Positions 34,479 to 42,203 of a stretch of DNA of 64,000 bases are shown piece after piece. The DNA comes from JBDFMH01 sp047238125 (lineage in GTDB: Bacteria > Pseudomonadota > Alphaproteobacteria > Sphingomonadales > Sphingomonadaceae). The notes beneath the pieces are model-generated. The model worked only from the letters and a program-made list of their open reading frames with translations, made no database searches and was not told the DNA's origin. A program made the position numbers and the translations under genes. Positions within the stretch are counted from its first letter, which is position 1, and each line of letters starts with the position of its first letter. Location: NCBI RefSeq assembly GCF_047238125.1, contig NZ_JBDFMH010000001.1, positions 1,178,001 through 1,242,000 on the forward strand, in the 5' to 3' direction.

Positions 34479-35987
34479 TTGGCGACGCGAGACGCATTCG
34501 ACGAGATCTGGGGCCAGCCCGCCGATCGCAAGGGCCGACCCGATTTCGGCGCGCTGGCAGACTGGATCGCCGACACCCCCCATGCCGAACTGGAGCGTCG
34601 CCAGCAGGCCGCCGAGTCCGCCTTTCGCCAACTGGGGATCACCTTCGCCGTCTATGGCGAGGAGGAAGCAGCCGAGCGCATCATTCCGTTCGACATCGTA
34701 CCGCGCATCTTCACCGCGCGTGAATGGACGAACCTGTCCGCGGGGCTTGTCCAGCGGGTCGAGGCGATCAACGCGTTCCTGGCCGATATCTACGGCCCCC
34801 GCCGGATCCTGGCGGACAAGGTGGTGCCCGAGGAGCTGATCCTCGCCAACCCGCAGTTCCGCGCCTTCCTGTCGGGCAGCCGACCGCCCCACGGCATTTT
34901 CGCACATATTTGCGGTATCGATCTGGTCCGCACCGGGCCGAGCGACTTCTTCGTGCTAGAGGACAACGCCCGCACGCCTTCCGGCGTGTCCTACATGCTG
35001 GAGAATCGCGAAGCGATGCTGCGGCTCTGTCCCGAGCTGTTCGAACGCTACAAGGTGCTCGCGGTCGACACCTACCCGGATGCGCTGCGTGAGACGCTGC
35101 AGTCGGTCGCGCCCAACCCCAAGGGGGTGCCGGTATGTGTGCTGCTGACGCCCGGCCATTTCAATTCCGCCTTCTACGAACACAGTTTTCTGGCGGACAG
35201 CATGGGCATCGAGCTGGTCGAGGCGGCCGATCTCGAAGTGGAGGACGATGTCGTATGGATGCGCACGATCGACGGGCGTGTCCGCGTCGACGTGATCTAC
35301 CGGCGGATCGACGATGACTATATAGACCCGCTGGTGTTCAAGCCGGACTCGCTGCTGGGCGTGCCCGGCCTGATCGCGGCTTACATGGCGGGGAATGTCG
35401 CGCTGGTGAACGCGCCGGGCACCGGCATCGCCGATGACAAGGCGATCTACAGCTACATGCCGGAAATCGTTAAATATTATTCGGGCGGTGAGGCGAAGCT
35501 ACCCAATGTCGAAACCTATCGCTGCCGCGAAGCCGATGCCCTCAAATATACGCTCGACAATCTCGACAAGCTGGTGGTGAAACTGGTCGATGGATCGGGC
35601 GGCTATGGCATGCTGGTCGGGCCGACCGCATCGGCCGCGCAGATCGAAACATTCCGGGCCGCATTGGTGGCCGAGCCGCATCGCTATATCGCCCAGCCGA
35701 CGCTGGCGCTGTCGACCGTGCCGACGCTGACCGAAAGCGGGGTCGCGCCGCGCCATGTCGATTTCCGTCCTTTCTGCCTGACCGGCACCGGCGGGGTCAC
35801 GATCGTGCCCGGCGGGCTCACCCGCGTCGCACTGCGCGAAGGATCGCTGGTCGTGAATTCCAGCCAGGGCGGCGGCACCAAGGACAGCCTGATCCTGGCC
35901 GATACACCCGGCCAGTCGCAGAGCCAGTCGCAGGGCGGGCAATCCCAGTCCCAGTCCCAGTCCCAGTCGCCGCGAGGGTCGCGCTGA
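34479..35987 (+). CDS. Circularly permuted ATP-grasp protein of the Anbu operon
   Basis: First gene of the Anbu cluster. 502 residues of the CP_ATPgrasp type 2 family, predicted amide/peptide ligases. Diagnostic stretches are P-F-D-I-V-P-R-I-F-T-A-R-E-W, F-F-V-L-E-D-N-A-R-T-P-S-G-V-S-Y, V-V-K-L-V-D-G-S-G-G-Y-G-M and R-H-V-D-F-R-P-F. The ATP-binding Lys and the E-D-N acidic site are present. The start is a TTG at 34479 with ACGGGGG upstream. The C-terminal 25 residues are a Gln/Ser repeat encoded by short tandem DNA repeats. The stop overlaps the alpha-E start by 1 nt. Confidence 0.93.
   Translation: MATRDAFDEIWGQPADRKGRPDFGALADWIADTPHAELERRQQAAESAFRQLGITFAVYGEEEAAERIIPFDIVPRIFTAREWTNLSAGLVQRVEAINAFLADIYGPRRILADKVVPEELILANPQFRAFLSGSRPPHGIFAHICGIDLVRTGPSDFFVLEDNARTPSGVSYMLENREAMLRLCPELFERYKVLAVDTYPDALRETLQSVAPNPKGVPVCVLLTPGHFNSAFYEHSFLADSMGIELVEAADLEVEDDVVWMRTIDGRVRVDVIYRRIDDDYIDPLVFKPDSLLGVPGLIAAYMAGNVALVNAPGTGIADDKAIYSYMPEIVKYYSGGEAKLPNVETYRCREADALKYTLDNLDKLVVKLVDGSGGYGMLVGPTASAAQIETFRAALVAEPHRYIAQPTLALSTVPTLTESGVAPRHVDFRPFCLTGTGGVTIVPGGLTRVALREGSLVVNSSQGGGTKDSLILADTPGQSQSQSQGGQSQSQSQSQSPRGSR
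35944..35967 (+). repeat. Tandem CCCAGT hexamers (x4) at the 3' end of the ATP-grasp gene
   Basis: Four exact CCCAGT units in a row, within a wider Gln-Ser coding stretch from 35913 (C-A-G-T-C-G/C-A-G variants). In-frame hexamers can gain or lose units by slippage without shifting the frame, so the Gln-Ser tail length may vary between strains. Confidence 0.8.
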
Positions 35988-36922
35988 TGCTGTCGCGCAC
36001 CGCCAGCCTGCTCTACTGGATCGGCCGCTATGTCGAGCGCGCCGAGTTCACTGCGCGCCTGATCGAAGCGACGATCCGGCTCGATGCGCTGTCCGCCCGC
36101 CCGGCCGGTGCCGCCGCGTGGGAGAGCGCGCTGCTGGTGGCTTCCGCCGAAGTGGGCTTCGGCGCCACCGGCGACGAGCTGACACCCGCCAATGTCAGCC
36201 GCTATCTCACGCTGGACGCGGGCAATCCCAGTTCGATCCGCGCCTGCCTCGATGCCGCACGGTCAAATGCGAAATCGGTGCGCACCGCGCTCAGCCGCGA
36301 CGCCTGGGAAGCGATCAACCGCGCCTGGCTGGGCCTGCGCGGCCGGCTCTCCACCGGCGGCAGCCAGGCGACGCTGACCCTGATCGAGAGCCTGAAGGCG
36401 GAAACGCGCGGCTTCGAAGGGGCGCTGCACCGGATGCTGCGCAACGAGGCCTATCATTTCCTGAGCCTGGGCGCGGCGATCGAGCGGGCGGATAATACCG
36501 CGCGGCTGATCGACGTGAAATATCATCTGCTGCTGCCGAAGGGCGAGCGGGTCGGCGGGCTGGTCGATCGCGATCAATGGACCACGATCCTGCATACCGT
36601 CTCCGCCGTCACAGCCTATCGCTGGCTCTACCGCGAAGGGCTGAAACCCTGGCTGGTGGCGGAATTGCTGATCGTGCGGCCGGAAATGCCGCGCTCGCTG
36701 GCGGCGTCGGCGGGTGAGGTCGTGCAGCATCTGAACGCCATCGGGAAACGCACCGGCCGCCAGGGCGAGGCCGATCGGCTTGCGCGCCAGCGCCTCGCCG
36801 CGATCGGCCGCGCCAGCACCGATGCGATCTTTGCGAGCGGGCTGCACGAATGGTTGAAGCAGTTCGTGACCGAGAATGGCCGGTTGAGCCACGCCATCGC
36901 CGCCCAGTTCCGCTTCGCTTGA
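35987..36922 (+). CDS. Alpha-E domain protein of the Anbu operon
   Basis: 311-residue all-helical alpha-E protein. The start M-L-S-R-T-A-S-L-L-Y-W-I-G-R-Y-V-E-R-A-E is the family signature, with E-R-A-D-N-T-A-R-L-I-D-V-K-Y later. The molecular role is unknown; alpha-E genes sit next to circularly permuted ATP-grasp genes across bacteria and are thought to assist the ligation. It overlaps the ATP-grasp stop by 1 nt (TGATG). Confidence 0.94.
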   Translation: MLSRTASLLYWIGRYVERAEFTARLIEATIRLDALSARPAGAAAWESALLVASAEVGFGATGDELTPANVSRYLTLDAGNPSSIRACLDAARSNAKSVRTALSRDAWEAINRAWLGLRGRLSTGGSQATLTLIESLKAETRGFEGALHRMLRNEAYHFLSLGAAIERADNTARLIDVKYHLLLPKGERVGGLVDRDQWTTILHTVSAVTAYRWLYREGLKPWLVAELLIVRPEMPRSLAASAGEVVQHLNAIGKRTGRQGEADRLARQRLAAIGRASTDAIFASGLHEWLKQFVTENGRLSHAIAAQFRFA

Positions 36923-36930
36923 GCTGCACC

Positions 36931-37752
36931 GTGCGCCTGTTCGTCAATCACAGCATCGCGTATCGCTTCACCCAACCGCAACAGCGGTTGATCCAGCTGC
37001 TGCGGCTGACGCCGGGATCGCATTACGGCCAGAATATCGTCGACTGGCGGATCGACGTCGATTGCGATGCCCGGCTGCGCACCGCGCGCGACGGCTTCGG
37101 CAACGAGACCGCGATGCTCTATGTCGACGGGCCGGTCGAGCGGATCGGCATCACCGTGGCAGGCGAAGTGCTGACCGACGATCGCGCCGGCGTCGTCGCC
37201 GGTACGCTGGAAACGCTGCCACCCGCAGTCTATCTGCAGGAAACGCCGCTGACCCGCGCCGATGCCGCGATCGTGGCGCTGGCGGCCGACGTGGCGGACC
37301 ATGCCGCCCCGCTCGACCGCGCGCATGCCCTGAACCGCGCGATCGCTGAGGCGACGACCCTCGATGCAGTCGCGAAGTCACCCGACCTGTGCGATGCTGC
37401 GGCGACGTTGGCCGATGGCCACGGCACCGCCAACGCGCTGGCGATGCTGTTCGTGTCGGCTGCGCGCACAATCGGCCTGCCGGCGCGATTGGTCGCCGGC
37501 TATCGCTGTCCGCCCGGTGAACCGCCCGCCCCGGCCCGCCCCCATGCGTGGGCGGAGGCGCATGTCGAGCATTATGGCTGGATCGGCTTCGATCCCGGCC
37601 ACGAACTGTGCCCCGACGACAATTATGTGCGCGTTGCGATCGGACTCGACTATCGTGACGTCGCTCCGGTATCCGGGGCGCGGATCGGCGGCGGTGTCGA
37701 GGAACTCGAGGTGGACGTGCGCGTCGCCAGCGAGGACCAGCACCAGGACTGA
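36931..37752 (+). CDS. Transglutaminase-like protein of the Anbu operon, catalytic Cys replaced by Ala
   Basis: 273 residues: an N-terminal bacterial transglutaminase-like domain (about 1-90) and a transglutaminase core. Aligning by eye to the family core G-x-C-x-D-x-A...G-I-P-A-R-x-V-x-G-Y, this protein reads G-T-A-N-A-L-A...G-L-P-A-R-L-V-A-G-Y. The nucleophile Cys becomes Ala167 (codon GCC at 37429), while His205 (H-A-W-A-E) and Asp221 (F-D-P) are retained. It is therefore probably not a thiol peptidase but a binding module. GTG at 36931 is preferred; TTG at 36919, overlapping the alpha-E stop, is possible. It lies 35 nt before the Anbu gene. Confidence 0.85.
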   Translation: MRLFVNHSIAYRFTQPQQRLIQLLRLTPGSHYGQNIVDWRIDVDCDARLRTARDGFGNETAMLYVDGPVERIGITVAGEVLTDDRAGVVAGTLETLPPAVYLQETPLTRADAAIVALAADVADHAAPLDRAHALNRAIAEATTLDAVAKSPDLCDAAATLADGHGTANALAMLFVSAARTIGLPARLVAGYRCPPGEPPAPARPHAWAEAHVEHYGWIGFDPGHELCPDDNYVRVAIGLDYRDVAPVSGARIGGGVEELEVDVRVASEDQHQD

Positions 37753-37787
37753 CCGGCCGCGGCGGCCATCCGGGGGAGGCAAAGGCG

Positions 37788-38606
37788 ATGACCTATTGCG
37801 TCGGAATCCTGCTGCGCGAAGGGCTGATCATGATTGCCGATACCCGCACCAATGCGGGCATCGACAACATTTCCACCTATCGCAAGATGCATGTGCTGGC
37901 CGACAGCGACGACCGACTGATCCTGTGCATGTCGGCAGGCAATCTGTCCGTCACCCAATCGGTACTGGGCATGCTTGCCGAAGGGCTGGCGCCCGCGGGC
38001 GAAGACGATCGGCCGCGCACCATCCAGTCCATGCCCAGCATGTTCCGTGCCACCCAGCTGGTTGGTGAGGCTGTAATGTCGGTCGGGCGCGAGTTGAAGC
38101 CCGCACTGCATGCCGCCGGAGTCAGCGCCGGCATCTCCTTGTTGGTGGGCGGACGGATCGGTGACGGACCGCTGAAGCTGTTCCTGGTCTATGACGCCGG
38201 CAATTTCATCGAATGCCAGACCGACACGCCCTTCCTGCAGATCGGCGCGACTGCCTATGGCAAGCCGATCCTTGACCGAGCGATGGATTTCGACACGTCG
38301 CTCGACGAGGCCGTAAAAGTCGGCCTGCTATCGTTCGATTCGACGATCCGATCGGATCTGTCGGTCGGCCTGCCATTCGACATGGCGGTGCTGCCGGCCG
38401 ATCACGCACGGCCGGTGCTGCGCCGGCGGATCGAGCATGACGACGCCTATTTCCGCGATCTTTCGACGCGCTGGTCGATGCTGCTGAACGAGAGCCGCGC
38501 GACCATCCCCGATCCGCCGTTCATGGCGCGGACAGGAGTCTATTCCGAGATTACGCCCCCCGATGCCGAGCATCCGGCCGAGATCCGGTCGGTGGGCGGC
38601 GGCTGA
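37788..38606 (+). CDS. Anbu, proteasome-like peptidase
   Basis: 272-residue Ntn-hydrolase related to the 20S proteasome beta subunit and HslV. The protein begins M-T-Y-C-V-G; after Met removal Thr1 would be the nucleophile. Counting from that Thr, Asp17 (M-I-A-D-T-R) and Lys32 (Y-R-K-M) complete the active site, all present. Internal G-A-T-A-Y-G-K-P-I-L-D-R is a family mark. Anbu structures form open helical or ring-like assemblies, but the natural substrate is unknown. It ends the operon of ATP-grasp, alpha-E and transglutaminase-like genes, the classic Anbu neighbourhood. Confidence 0.95.
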   Translation: MTYCVGILLREGLIMIADTRTNAGIDNISTYRKMHVLADSDDRLILCMSAGNLSVTQSVLGMLAEGLAPAGEDDRPRTIQSMPSMFRATQLVGEAVMSVGRELKPALHAAGVSAGISLLVGGRIGDGPLKLFLVYDAGNFIECQTDTPFLQIGATAYGKPILDRAMDFDTSLDEAVKVGLLSFDSTIRSDLSVGLPFDMAVLPADHARPVLRRRIEHDDAYFRDLSTRWSMLLNESRATIPDPPFMARTGVYSEITPPDAEHPAEIRSVGGG

Positions 38607-38620
38607 ACAGGAGAGTGACG

Positions 38621-39019
38621 ATGCGTGTTCCAGCGATCCTCGGCGCACTTGCGCTGGCCATGCCTGCCGCCGCCGCGCTTGCGGCCCCGGCCGCCCCGAT
38701 CCACCCCGGTCGGTACGAGGGTCGATTGGAAGGCGGCGACGGCGAGGCGACCATCCGCAAGGCGGCCGGCAACAGCTATCTGGTTGATGTCACCGTGGCG
38801 GAAAAGGGTTGCGTCGGCAACGCGAAGGGCAAGGCGCGAATGATCGGGACGGCGCTCGTGCTGCAACCCAAGCCGCTGGATGCGCTGCGCGAAAATCGCC
38901 AGTGCCGGATCAGCTTCACGCCGAAGGGCCATGCGCTGGTCGTCGATGAGGCGAACTGCCTCGGCTATCACGGGTCGGCGTGCGGATTCTCGGGCACGCT
39001 GCAGCAGAAGGGAAAGTGA
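38621..39019 (+). CDS. Small exported protein of unknown function
   Basis: 132 residues. Signal peptide A-I-L-G-A-L-A-L-A-M-P-A-A-A-A-L-A then a ~105-residue domain with strand-rich G-R-Y-E-G-R-L-E-G-G-D-G-E-A and four cysteines (K-G-C-V-G, R-Q-C-R, A-N-C-L-G, S-A-C-G-F) that could form two disulfides. I do not recognise the family. ATG at 38621 has AGGAG about 8 nt upstream; an in-frame GTG at 38615 is less well placed. It follows the Anbu gene by 14 nt and may be co-transcribed, though whether it belongs to that system is unproven. Confidence 0.75.
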   Translation: MRVPAILGALALAMPAAAALAAPAAPIHPGRYEGRLEGGDGEATIRKAAGNSYLVDVTVAEKGCVGNAKGKARMIGTALVLQPKPLDALRENRQCRISFTPKGHALVVDEANCLGYHGSACGFSGTLQQKGK

Positions 39020-39038
39020 CGGCTGCCGCCGCGCCGGA

Positions 39039-39863
39039 TCAGACCCGGGGCGGCGCCATCGCGGCGAACTTGGCGGCCAGCGGCCCGGTGTCGCCGGTCG
39101 CGAGATCGCTCCGCGCGGCCGGCGGCGGCGGATCGAACCGCACCCAGCCGCCCGGGCCCAGCCGCTCGATCGGGCGATAGCCGATCTTGTACTGCATCCG
39201 CGCGCTGCCCTCGACCCAATAGCCCAGATAGACATAGGGCAGGCCCGCATCCGCCCCGCGCAGGATATGGTCGAGGATGATATAGGTGCCCATTCCGGGC
39301 CGCAGCTCAGGATCCGTCTCGAAGAAGGAATAGACCATCGACACGCCGTCCGCCTGACGATCGGTGAGGCAGGCACCGACCAGCCGACCGGGACGACCCT
39401 CGGCATCGTCGGGTTCGCGATATTCGATGATGTGGGTATCGACCGGGGTCTGCTCGACCATGTCGGCGAAATCGAGCTCATCCATTTCTGCCATGCCGCC
39501 GCCGGGGTGGCGCGCGGCGAGATAGCGGCGGAGCAGAGCGAACTGTTCCTCGGTCGTCCAGGGCCGGCAGGCGGAGACGACAAGATCCGAATGGCGCCGG
39601 ATCAGCTTGCGCTGGCTGGCATTCGGCCTGAATTCCTTGGCCACCACCCGCACCGACACGCAGGCCGTGCAATCCGCGCAGGACGGACGATAGGCGACGC
39701 TCTGGCTGCGGCGGAACCCGATCCGGCCGAGCGCATCGTTCAGCTCCGATGCGTGGGGCCCGCGCAGTTCGGTGAACACCTTGCGCTCGGTCTTGCCCGG
39801 CAGATACGGGCATGGCGAAGGCGTCGTCACGAAGAAGCGCGGGAATCGGAACGGCGCGGTCAC
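39039..39863 (-). CDS. bpt: Aspartate/glutamate leucyltransferase (Bpt)
   Basis: N-end-rule enzyme that adds leucine from tRNA to proteins with N-terminal Asp or Glu, marking them for ClpS/ClpAP. 274 residues with the Ate1/Bpt cysteine motif C-P-Y-L-P-G-K-T-E-R and C-A-D-C-T-A-C, plus D-H-I-L-R-G and Y-V-Y-L-G-Y-W-V-E-G-S-A-R-M-Q-Y-K. The start is a GTG. It is convergent with the small exported gene (20 nt gap). Confidence 0.95.
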   Translation of the reverse strand: MTAPFRFPRFFVTTPSPCPYLPGKTERKVFTELRGPHASELNDALGRIGFRRSQSVAYRPSCADCTACVSVRVVAKEFRPNASQRKLIRRHSDLVVSACRPWTTEEQFALLRRYLAARHPGGGMAEMDELDFADMVEQTPVDTHIIEYREPDDAEGRPGRLVGACLTDRQADGVSMVYSFFETDPELRPGMGTYIILDHILRGADAGLPYVYLGYWVEGSARMQYKIGYRPIERLGPGGWVRFDPPPPAARSDLATGDTGPLAAKFAAMAPPRV

Positions 39864-39966
39864 GGCTATGCGTTTTCCCGGATCAACTGGTGTGGCCGAC
39901 TATGCGTGTAGGACACGGCCCTGAAAAGATCATTTACCACGGAAAATGGGTTAAGCGCCCGCAGGC

Positions 39967-41208
39967 TCATGCCAGCTCCACTGGCGCCACTTCGTAACCG
40001 GCGTCGGTCAGTGCCTCGATCAGCCGGTCGAGATGCGCGCGATCGCGCGTTTCGCACTCGATATCGGTGATCAGGCCCTTGGCCGGCAGCGTGGTGAAGA
40101 CACGCTGGTGATAGATCTCGATGATGTTGACCTGTTCCTGGTCGAAGATCCGCGAGACGTTGAAGAGCGCGCCAGGCTGGTCGCGCAGCCGAAGCCGAAG
40201 CCGCGCCAGCCGGCCCGATCGCGCCAGATCGCGCAGCAGCACGTTCGCCAGCAGCCGGGTATCGATGTTGCCGCCGCACAGCACCACGCCCACGGTACGC
40301 CCGGCGAAGCGATCGCGGTGCGCCAGCAGCGCGGCCAGCCCGGCCGCACCCGCGCCTTCGACCACCGTCTTCTCGATCTGCAACAGCAGTGAGACCGACT
40401 TTTCCAGCTCACGTTCGGACACCAGCACGATATCGTCGACGATATCGCGAATCATCGCGCTCGTGATCGCACCGGGTTCCTTGACCGCGATGCCTTCGGC
40501 CAGCGTATCGCCCTCGCAGGGCATATCGGTGCCACGGATACGGTTGTACATCGATGGATAGAGCTCGGCCTGCACGCCGATCACCTCGATCGGGTGTGGC
40601 TGGGCACGGCCCACCACCGCGCAGCCGGAGATCAGCCCGCCGCCGCCGATCGGGATCGCCAGCGTATCGATCTGCGGCACATCCGCCAGCATCTCGATCG
40701 CCACCGTGCCCTGCCCGGCGATCACCTGCGGATCATCGAATGGGTGGACGAAGACGAGGCCGCGCTCGGCCGCCACCGTCAGTGCGTGGGCATAGGCGTC
40801 GTCGAACCGCTCCCCTGCCAGGATCACGGTGGCGCCGTGGCCGCGCGTCTGCTGCACCTTCACGGTCGGCGTATGGACCGGCATCACGATGGTGACGGGG
40901 ATGCCCATCCGCGCGCCATGATAGGCCAGCCCCTGCGCATGATTGCCGGCCGACGCCGCGATCACCCCCTGGGCACGCGACGCGGCATCGAGCTGGGCCA
41001 GCTTGTTCAGCGCGCCGCGCTCCTTGTAGGCGGCCGTGAACTGCAGATTTTCGAACTTCAGATAGACGTTCGCGCCGGTCAGATCCGACAGCGTCTTGCT
41101 GTGTAGCGTCGGCGTGCGGACGACGGCATCTCGCACGCGCATGTGGGCGGCGCGCACATCGTCGATCGTCACGGGTAGTGCGGGCGGGGTCTGGGGGGCA
41201 GTGGCCAT
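39967..41208 (-). CDS. ilvA: Threonine ammonia-lyase
   Basis: 413-residue PLP enzyme that deaminates threonine to 2-oxobutyrate (first step of isoleucine synthesis or threonine breakdown). PLP lysine motif T-A-A-Y-K-E-R-G-A; glycine-rich phosphate loop S-A-G-N-H-A-Q-G; second loop P-I-G-G-G-G-L. C-terminal ~75 residues form an ACT-like regulatory domain (I-D-Q-E-Q-V-N-I-I-E-I-Y-H-Q-R-V-F). It is the shorter TdcB/IlvA2-like form with one ACT domain, not the long E. coli IlvA. ATG at 41208 is preferred over the longer frame to 41313, which lacks a conserved N-terminus. Confidence 0.93.
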   Translation of the reverse strand: MATAPQTPPALPVTIDDVRAAHMRVRDAVVRTPTLHSKTLSDLTGANVYLKFENLQFTAAYKERGALNKLAQLDAASRAQGVIAASAGNHAQGLAYHGARMGIPVTIVMPVHTPTVKVQQTRGHGATVILAGERFDDAYAHALTVAAERGLVFVHPFDDPQVIAGQGTVAIEMLADVPQIDTLAIPIGGGGLISGCAVVGRAQPHPIEVIGVQAELYPSMYNRIRGTDMPCEGDTLAEGIAVKEPGAITSAMIRDIVDDIVLVSERELEKSVSLLLQIEKTVVEGAGAAGLAALLAHRDRFAGRTVGVVLCGGNIDTRLLANVLLRDLARSGRLARLRLRLRDQPGALFNVSRIFDQEQVNIIEIYHQRVFTTLPAKGLITDIECETRDRAHLDRLIEALTDAGYEVAPVELA

Positions 41209-41333
41209 GGGCGATGCCCTAGCCGATGGCGGCGCCGGGCAAAACCCTTGGCGAGGTTTCGCTTGGCCAACCTGACCTTCGCCCGGGGTTTGGGGCCTAG
41301 CGCGGGGCCGCATCGCCGCCTAAACCCGGCGTC

Positions 41334-42203
41334 ATGGCAAAGGTCACCTTCCTCGGGCTCGGCGCGATGGGCGCCCCGATCGCACGGCATCTGGCCGCCG
41401 CCGGTCATGACGTCACCGTCTATAACCGCACCCGTGCCAAGGCGGACGCCTGGGTCGCCGCGTATGGCGGGCGCGCCGCGCCCACGCCCGCCGCCGCCGC
41501 CGAGGATGCCGATGCGGTCTTATCGTGCGTCGGCGCGGATGGCGATCTGGAAGCCGTCACGCTGCGCGCGGACGGCTGTTTCCGCGCGATGCGCAAGGGC
41601 GCGCTTTATATCGATCACACGACGGTTTCGGCGCGGATCGCGCGCCAGCTGGCAGTCGAGGGTCGCGATCGCGGGTTGCTTGTGGTCGACGCACCCGTCA
41701 CCGGCGGACAGGCGGGCGCGGAGGCAGGCACGCTATCAATCATGTGCGGCGGCGCGGAAAAGGCGGTGAGCGCGGCGCGGCCGTTCATGCAGGCCTATTC
41801 ACAGCGTATCGTGCATGTCGGCGGTGCGGGATCGGGCCAGCAGACCAAGATGGTCAATCAGATCTGCATCGCAGGAGCAATGCAGGGCGTGGCCGAGGCA
41901 TTCCGCTTCGCGCAGAATGCCGATCTGGATCTGGAAAAGGTGTTCGAGGCGATCTCGGGCGGGGCCGGCGCCAGCTGGTATCTGGTCAATCGCTGGGCGA
42001 CGATGGGCGAGGATCGCTATGATTTCGGGTTCGCGGTCGATTGGATGCGCAAGGACCTGGGGCTGGCGATCGACGAGGCGCGCGCCAACGGCGCAGCCCT
42101 GCCGGTGACGGCACTGTCCGATCAATTCTATGCCGATATCCAGGCGATGGGCGGCGGCCGGCAGGATATCTCCGCGATCGTACGGCGGCTGCCGCGCACA
42201 TGA
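41334..42203 (+). CDS. NAD(P)-dependent beta-hydroxyacid dehydrogenase (MmsB/GlxR-like)
   Basis: 289 residues, 3-hydroxyisobutyrate dehydrogenase family. Rossmann motif F-L-G-L-G-A-M-G-A-P-I-A, substrate loop D-A-P-V-T-G-G-Q-A-G-A and catalytic lysine in G-Q-Q-T-K-M-V-N-Q. The exact hydroxyacid cannot be told from sequence; 3-hydroxyisobutyrate would fit with the branched-chain dehydrogenase operon elsewhere in the window, but gene order alone does not show it. The stop overlaps the next start in ATGA. Confidence 0.9.
   Translation: MAKVTFLGLGAMGAPIARHLAAAGHDVTVYNRTRAKADAWVAAYGGRAAPTPAAAAEDADAVLSCVGADGDLEAVTLRADGCFRAMRKGALYIDHTTVSARIARQLAVEGRDRGLLVVDAPVTGGQAGAEAGTLSIMCGGAEKAVSAARPFMQAYSQRIVHVGGAGSGQQTKMVNQICIAGAMQGVAEAFRFAQNADLDLEKVFEAISGGAGASWYLVNRWATMGEDRYDFGFAVDWMRKDLGLAIDEARANGAALPVTALSDQFYADIQAMGGGRQDISAIVRRLPRT

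Noticed and set aside
37411..37431. Cys a few residues earlier (D-L-C-D) as the transglutaminase nucleophile
   Set aside because: It is about 16 residues upstream of the position fixed by the G-x-P-A-R-x-V-x-G-Y anchor, too far to replace the missing Cys without a loop change.
38615..38620. GTG start for the small exported protein after Anbu
   Set aside because: AGGAG is better spaced from the ATG at 38621.
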